From NCBI GenBank assembly GCA_934623455.1, contig CAKTVK010000067.1, positions 1 to 10,505 of the forward strand: a stretch of 10,505 nt of DNA, written 5' to 3'. The stretch's first letter is position 1. Every line of letters starts with the position of its first letter. The stretch is from an uncultured Eggerthellaceae bacterium. GTDB taxonomy: Bacteria > Actinomycetota > Coriobacteriia > Coriobacteriales > Eggerthellaceae. The notes below the pieces were generated by a model, which saw nothing but the letters and a program-made list of their open reading frames with translations, searched no databases and was not told the DNA's origin. The position numbers and the translations under genes are program-made. Positions 6,923-10,505 of this stretch are shown here, piece after piece.

Positions 6923-7711
6923 ATGAGTGAAGAAAATGGAGAGAAGTGCCTGCTTGCAGTGCAGCTGGGCAATGCAGAGACAAGCTGCGGCGTGTTTGTG
7001 CGTGGGCAGCTGGTGGCGCATTGGACCACGGCTACGCGCGTTCGTGCTACCTCTGATGAACTGGAGGCGGGGTTGCGCATGTTTCTTGCCTCGAAGGATG
7101 CGCCTGCTCCGAACCAGGTCATTTTGTGTTCGGTTGTTCCCTTGGCAGCCGATGCCTGGGAAGCGGCGCTGGAAGCGGTGTGCGGATGCCGCGTGCTTTC
7201 GGTGGGGCCGGGTTTGAAGACGGGCTTGTCTTTGAAATACAAAGACCCAGCTCAGGTAGGTGCTGACCGCGTGGTGTGCGCGGTTGCGGCGAAGCATCTT
7301 TACGGTGCGGGCGTTATTGTGGTTGATTTCAACCATTCTGCCACGGCGTTTTCCGTGATCGACCACAAGGGCGCTTTTGCCGGTGGCGTTATTGCGCCGG
7401 GTCTTGCATCCTCCATGAATGCGCTGGCGTCGTCGGCTGCGCAGCTTGTGCCGCCTACGCTACGCGTTCCTGATCAGGTGCTTGGGCGCAGCACGGCCGA
7501 TGCTATTGTGACTGGTGTTGTGTTAGGCGAAGTGCTGCGCGCCGATGGCTTTGTGGATGCCCTTTGGAGCGAGTTGGGCGAGAAAACGCAGCTTGTGGCA
7601 ACGGGACGTTTTGCATCGCTTGTGGTGCCGCGCTCGGCTCATGATTTTGCCGTTGAGCCTCATTTGGCGCTTTTGGGTCTGCATCGCTTATGGGAGCTCA
7701 ATGACAAGTAA
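6923..7711 (+). CDS. coaX: Divergent type III pantothenate kinase (CoaX) homologue
   Basis: The 262-residue product has CoaX length and the ASKHA-fold order of motifs. Present are LLAVQLGN (10-17), TSDELEAGL (43-51), VGADRVVCAVAA (112-123) with the expected catalytic Asp115, the GGVIAPGL turn (154-161), GRSTADAIVTGVVLG (188-202) and PHLALLGL (246-253). CoaX phosphorylates pantothenate, the first step of coenzyme A synthesis, in the cytosol. Several signature positions are changed: the DxGN phosphate/metal motif reads QLGN (Gln14 for Asp), the DxGTAxT motif reads DFNHSAT (135-141), and the usual TGG near the C-terminus reads TGRF (227-230). It may therefore be inactive or have another ligand. 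ATG 6923 is chosen because homologues start just before the first strand; GTG 6875 and ATG 6896 are in frame, and no candidate has a strong RBS. A good terminator follows. Family firm, activity doubtful. Confidence 0.82.
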   Translation: MSEENGEKCLLAVQLGNAETSCGVFVRGQLVAHWTTATRVRATSDELEAGLRMFLASKDAPAPNQVILCSVVPLAADAWEAALEAVCGCRVLSVGPGLKTGLSLKYKDPAQVGADRVVCAVAAKHLYGAGVIVVDFNHSATAFSVIDHKGAFAGGVIAPGLASSMNALASSAAQLVPPTLRVPDQVLGRSTADAIVTGVVLGEVLRADGFVDALWSELGEKTQLVATGRFASLVVPRSAHDFAVEPHLALLGLHRLWELNDK

Positions 7712-7803
7712 GCTGCGGGCGCGTTGCTGCTGATGCGTTGGCTGGTCGCGGCGGGGCGCTGATGAATTTTCGGCAGCAGCCGATGGTGCCTTGCCGGAAG
7801 AGA

Positions 7804-7838
7804 AAGTGGGTTCAAGGCGAAGTACCCTGAACCTACTT
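7804..7838. terminator. Bidirectional intrinsic terminator
   Basis: AAGTGGGTTCA (7804-7814) pairs with TGAACCTACTT (7828-7838) over 11 bp with one G-T pair. On the plus strand GTTTATTTT follows and would end the CoaX-like gene; on the minus strand TTTCTCTTCC follows and would end the peptidase gene. It lies in the 210-base gap between these convergent genes. Confidence 0.75.
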
Positions 7839-7921
7839 GTTTATTTTCGGAGATGTTTTAGCTCCAGAAGATGTTTTGAATGTTGTTACGTGTCCGTTCG
7901 ATTCGTGCGGTTTTGCCTTGG

Positions 7922-8962
7922 TTATTCGCCTTTCTTGGCGGAAGGCAGGTCGAACGCGGCACTGGCGCTGTAGCATGCGGTGCGAATTGCCTGTTCCATA
8001 ACGTCGGCTGCCAGCGAGCCGATAATATCAAGCGGCGCTTCCACCGATCCAACGGAAATGCCATAGATGGAATCGCCGTCCATGCTGGTGTGCACGGGGC
8101 GAATGGCGCGCGCGTAGCCGTCGTGTGCCATGCCCGCTAGCTTGCACAGCTGGGATTTCGTGAGCTTTGCGTTCGTGACGATGGCACCGATGGTGGTGTT
8201 TGTTGCCATGCCGGGATTGTCTGTGCCGTTTTGGGCGCTGGCGTTGGTGCCGTCTGCAGCATTCGCCGTATCGGGCGCGGCAAGCTTATGCGCTTCCTTG
8301 GGAGCTTCGAGCGCGGCGTACATAAGCTGGCTGCAGTCGTGCGACGTGCGCGCGCCGGCAATCTTTGCACCCGTGCGGGAATCGTAAATGTCGCCGCAAG
8401 CATTGAGCACCACGATTGCGCCCACTTGCAAATCACCCACCTCAATAGCGGCACTGCCAATACCGGTTTTCATGGCGAAGGAAGGTCCTGCTACCTTGCC
8501 CACGGTCGCGCCGCATCCGGCGCCGAAGTTGCCATCTTGGTAGTTGCCCGCATCGCCTTCGAATGCGGCGGTGCATGCGGCGTAGCCCATGGCGGCGTCG
8601 GGGCGCACGGTGGAGCTGCCCACACCTAAATCGAAGATATCCGATTGACATACCAGGGGAACAATAACGTTAGGCATAACAGTCAAGCCAATGCCTTTTT
8701 CCTCCAGGCAGCGCATGACGCCGCCGGCAGCATCTAACCCGTAAGCGCTTCCGCCGCCCAACACCACGGCGTGAATGCTCTCTGCTGCGGCAAGCGGATC
8801 AAGAACGCGCGTGTCGCGCGAAGCAGGGCCGCCGCCGCGCACATCAATGCTTGCCGCCATGCCGTTCGGTGCAACAAGAACGGTCACGCCGGTTCCTGCT
8901 TGTGCATCTTCGACTTGGCCAATGCGAATGCCTGAAATGCTGGTGAAGGGGATGTGCTTCAT
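7922..8962 (-). CDS. P1-family (DmpA/S58-type) self-processing aminopeptidase
   Basis: This 346-residue protein belongs to the P1/S58 family, which includes the D-aminopeptidase DmpA, beta-peptidyl aminopeptidases and the nylon-oligomer hydrolase NylC: N-terminal-nucleophile enzymes that cut themselves into two chains. Visible hallmarks are DVRGGGPASRDTRVLDP (40-56), VVLGGGSAYGLDAAGG (66-81), the GNFGAGCGATVGK segment (144-156) and NTTIGAIVTNAKLTK (255-269). By analogy with NylC (Asn/Thr cleavage), autolysis is expected between Asn255 and Thr256, freeing Thr256 as nucleophile. Just before it is a linker (about 228-254) rich in Ala, Asn, Thr and Gly. No signal peptide is seen, so it is probably cytosolic. 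ATG 8962 is preceded by a strong AAGGAGG (8970-8976) with a 7-base gap; an in-frame ATG at 9010 lacks this. The true substrate is unknown; peptide or amide cleavage is likely. Confidence 0.92.
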   Translation of the reverse strand: MKHIPFTSISGIRIGQVEDAQAGTGVTVLVAPNGMAASIDVRGGGPASRDTRVLDPLAAAESIHAVVLGGGSAYGLDAAGGVMRCLEEKGIGLTVMPNVIVPLVCQSDIFDLGVGSSTVRPDAAMGYAACTAAFEGDAGNYQDGNFGAGCGATVGKVAGPSFAMKTGIGSAAIEVGDLQVGAIVVLNACGDIYDSRTGAKIAGARTSHDCSQLMYAALEAPKEAHKLAAPDTANAADGTNASAQNGTDNPGMATNTTIGAIVTNAKLTKSQLCKLAGMAHDGYARAIRPVHTSMDGDSIYGISVGSVEAPLDIIGSLAADVMEQAIRTACYSASAAFDLPSAKKGE

Positions 8963-9060
8963 GATGTTGCCTCCTTGTTTGTTGCGTTGCGGATTCGCGT
9001 TTTTGAACACGTTGGTTTTGCGCTTAGGATAGCTCTTTTACGGCAAGATTTCTTTAGATT

Positions 9061-9180
9061 TAGAATGATTCTTTTAGGAAAAAGCCTTCGATTTGTTTTG
9101 GGTAAATAGATAAATAACCTGATAAATTATAATTAATGAAATGAAATAATAATATACGTGATAAAAAATGAGAACATGAA
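9061..9180. other. AT-rich island upstream of the peptidase gene
   Basis: Counting bases gives 27 G+C in 120 (22.5%), against clearly GC-rich flanks. It contains the inverted repeat AGAATGATTCT (9062-9072), direct repeats GATAAAT (9109-9115 and 9121-9127), and a TATAAT (9128-9133) without a good -35. It lies between two divergent transcription units and may carry the peptidase promoter, binding sites for nucleoid proteins, or an UP-type element. Confidence 0.6.
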
Positions 9181-9250
9181 GAACCCAGAATTAATGGAAC
9201 GCCTTGCTATTACAGGGCGCGTCTGGCGGGGCTTAACGTAGCGCGTGTTC

Positions 9251-9288
9251 TGCCAGATGGCAAGCCCTGCCGAATGGCACGATATCGT
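9251..9288. promoter_or_regulatory. Cluster of three palindromes, candidate operator
   Basis: TGCCAGATGGCA (9251-9262) and TGCCGAATGGCA (9268-9279) share the form TGCC-N4-GGCA, with centres 17 bp apart. They are followed at once by the perfect palindrome ACGATATCGT (9279-9288). The cluster ends four bases before a -35-like hexamer at 9292, the usual place for an activator. The cognate protein is unknown; the response regulator encoded downstream is one candidate. Confidence 0.5.
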
Positions 9289-9291
9289 CCG

Positions 9292-9319
9292 TTGTTGTAG
9301 CGCTGCCGCACCTTACAAT
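9292..9319 (+). promoter_or_regulatory. Candidate distal promoter of the two-component operon
   Basis: TTGTTG (9292-9297), 16 bp, and TACAAT (9314-9319) give a 3/6 and a 5/6 match. A weak -35 beside the palindromes at 9251-9288 fits an activator-dependent promoter. Confidence 0.4.
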
Positions 9320-9343
9320 GCTGTCACGTTTACCTTCGGCGCA

Positions 9344-9372
9344 TTGAACACGTTCCTTCGCTTTGCCATAAT
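9344..9372 (+). promoter_or_regulatory. Candidate proximal promoter of the two-component operon
   Basis: TTGAAC (9344-9349) and CATAAT (9367-9372) are separated by exactly 17 bp, with 4/6 and 5/6 matches to consensus. Transcription would begin near 9379, about 70 bases before the response-regulator start. Confidence 0.5.
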
Positions 9373-9390
9373 GAAAATGGTGCAAAAGGA

Positions 9391-9421
9391 CCTTTCGCGC
9401 TGTTCGCGAAAATGCGAAAGG
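9391..9421 (+). promoter_or_regulatory. Inverted repeat in the leader of the response-regulator gene
   Basis: CCTTTCGC (9391-9398) and GCGAAAGG (9414-9421) form a perfect 8-bp inverted repeat, and the 15-base spacer contains the palindrome TTCGCGAA (9403-9410). Four TTCGC/GCGAA half-sites thus lie within 31 bases. It may be a leader hairpin, or a DNA operator just downstream of the proximal promoter. Confidence 0.45.
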
Positions 9422-9448
9422 GAAGAAAAGAAAGCAGGGCGTACTGCC

Positions 9449-10111
9449 ATGAAAATCTACCTTATAGAAGACGACGCCGCTTTGCGCAGCGAGCTTGCAC
9501 GCGTTTTAGGCTTCCAGGGTTACACCGTTGAAGTTTGCACGCGGTTCTCGCATGCGGTGGAGCAAGCGCTCGACTTCGCACCCGACGCGGTGATTGCGGA
9601 TTTGCGTCTTCCCGAGACCGATGGCTTGGATATCTGCCGGAAGCTGCGCGAGAAAAGCGATGTGCCGCTTCTTGTTTTGACGTCAAGTGATAGCGAGTTC
9701 GATGAAGTGACCGCCTTGCGTTTGGGCGCGGATGATTACCTAACGAAACCGTATAGCCCTGCCGTTTTGCTGGCGCATGTGGAGCGGTTGCTTCAGCGCG
9801 CGGCGGGAAGCCAAGCACCTGCTTTGGAGTATGCGGGCGTTGCGGTGGATGCTGCGCGATCCGAGGTGCGTTACAACGGGCAAGTGGCGTCGCTTTCTCG
9901 CAATGAGTTGCGCATCTTGAGCGCGCTTGTTCGAGCGAGGGGCGCTATTGTGAGCCGCCAAGAGCTTATGTTTGAGCTGTGGCAGTCTGATGAGTTTATC
10001 GATGACAATACGCTTACGGTGAACGTGAATCGTCTTCGCCGTGCGTTGCAGCGCTTAGGCGCTCCGGAGGATTTTCTGAAAACGCATCGCGGGCAGGGGT
10101 ATTCCTTATGA
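9449..10111 (+). CDS. OmpR-family response regulator (Bce-type two-component system)
   Basis: The 220-residue protein is a standard OmpR/PhoB-type regulator. The receiver domain (1-115) has the acidic pocket Asp8-Asp9, phospho-acceptor Asp51 in VIADLRLPETDG, Thr78 in LVLTSS and Lys100 in TKPYSP. The winged-helix DNA-binding domain (about 126-220) includes LSRNELRILSALV, VSRQELMFELW and the recognition-helix region DNTLTVNVNRLRRAL (186-200), ending in HRGQGYSL. Phosphorylation by the kinase encoded next should switch its DNA binding. The IYLIEDD start and the DDNTLTVNVNRLR helix resemble BceR-type regulators that answer cell-wall antibiotics. ATG 9449 is chosen because the receiver domain begins there; the frame is open back to 9245, but that extension has no domain. 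The RBS is weak. The stop overlaps the kinase start by four bases (ATGA), so the two are translationally coupled. Confidence 0.95.
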   Translation: MKIYLIEDDAALRSELARVLGFQGYTVEVCTRFSHAVEQALDFAPDAVIADLRLPETDGLDICRKLREKSDVPLLVLTSSDSEFDEVTALRLGADDYLTKPYSPAVLLAHVERLLQRAAGSQAPALEYAGVAVDAARSEVRYNGQVASLSRNELRILSALVRARGAIVSRQELMFELWQSDEFIDDNTLTVNVNRLRRALQRLGAPEDFLKTHRGQGYSL

Positions 10112-10505
10112 CGGTGCGAGCGTTTTTGCGGGTGCGAATCGCGCTGGTTACGGCAGTTGTTCTTGCGGGCGCTTTCGTGTGTCTGATGATGTCCGTTCTG
10201 GGCTGTGCGGTGTCCGCCCTTGTTTTGGCGGCGTGCGTGCTGCTGTTTGGCTTAGTGCTTGGGCTTGTGCTTGAATATGTGCGAAACAAGCACTTTTACC
10301 AGGAGCTTTCTCAGCTGAGTGAAAGCCTTGAGCATCCGTATCAGGCGGCATCGCTCATGAGCGAGCCGAAGCAATCCGAGCAGCTTGTTGTCTATCGCGC
10401 GTTGCAGACTATGGGTCGTGCTTGTGCGACCGAAGTTGCTTGTGCGAAAAGCGCTCGGGATGAGCAACGCGAATACACGGAGCAGTGGGTGCATGAGATA
10501 AAGGC
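10108..10505 (+). CDS. Intramembrane-sensing histidine kinase, BceS-like (partial)
   Basis: The first 132 residues are in the window; the rest runs off the right edge. Two transmembrane helices (about 11-31 and 33-56) follow each other with almost no extracellular loop, so the stimulus cannot be read by an outside domain. A cytoplasmic coil leads to the phosphorylation box REYTEQWVHEIK, with phospho-acceptor His129 in the WVHEIK form typical of BceS-type kinases. In such systems the kinase senses through a partner ABC transporter of the BceAB type, commonly encoded next to it; if present here it would lie beyond the window. ATG 10108 overlaps the regulator stop in ATGA. The DHp and ATPase domains are outside the window. 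Class assignment is moderately strong. Confidence 0.87.
   Translation, partial: MTVRAFLRVRIALVTAVVLAGAFVCLMMSVLGCAVSALVLAACVLLFGLVLGLVLEYVRNKHFYQELSQLSESLEHPYQAASLMSEPKQSEQLVVYRALQTMGRACATEVACAKSARDEQREYTEQWVHEIK

Noticed and set aside
7922..9010. Longer P1 peptidase starting at 9010
   Set aside because: A strong AAGGAGG at 8970-8976 lies 7 bases from ATG 8962, which also matches the usual family N-terminus.
9245..10111. Response regulator with a 68-residue N-terminal extension
   Set aside because: The extension overlaps two promoter candidates and the inverted repeats and contains no domain; regulators of this family start at the MKIYLIEDD strand.

Overview
The window is GC-rich, densely coded bacterial chromosome. 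Gene content (P-II, GlmS, a zinc-ribbon/DUF6273 protein, a bacterial OPT-family transporter, a divergent CoaX, a P1-family peptidase and a Bce-type two-component pair) and codon style would fit an anaerobic high-GC Gram-positive such as a member of the Coriobacteriia (Eggerthellaceae). That assignment is an inference from gene types only; no RNA marker gene is present to settle it.

Layout. Positions 1-78 (+) are the last 25 codons of a P-II nitrogen regulator. A 527-base gap follows, holding a structured, U-tailed RNA hairpin complex, a promoter, and a leader of about 225 nt for glmS (606-2429, +), whose product makes glucosamine-6-phosphate for cell-wall synthesis. Next comes a zinc-ribbon + DUF6273 protein (2716-3468, +). 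It converges on an SGNH/GDSL hydrolase (3522-4760, -) with an unusual cysteine-rich tail. Upstream of that, on the same strand but behind its own terminator, is an OPT-family transporter (5118-6782, -). Divergent from it is a CoaX (type III pantothenate kinase) homologue with altered active-site motifs (6923-7711, +). This converges across a two-way terminator on a self-cleaving P1/DmpA-type peptidase (7922-8962, -). A 486-base gap follows, with a very AT-rich island, a cluster of palindromes and two candidate promoters. It leads into an OmpR-type response regulator (9449-10111, +) and the start of a short intramembrane-sensing histidine kinase (10108 to the window edge, +), translationally coupled by an ATGA overlap.

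Function. The genes are mostly single-gene transcription units rather than one pathway. A peptide theme (OPT uptake plus a P1 aminopeptidase) and a cell-envelope theme (GlmS, Bce-like sensing) can be read from the content, but co-function is inference.

I found no mobile element, CRISPR array, tRNA or rRNA. No complete undescribed system stands out. The points most worth checking are the CoaX homologue with replaced catalytic motifs, the palindrome cluster placed like an activator site in front of the two-component operon, the unexplained structured RNA and leader between the P-II gene and glmS, and the cysteine-rich tail on the SGNH hydrolase.
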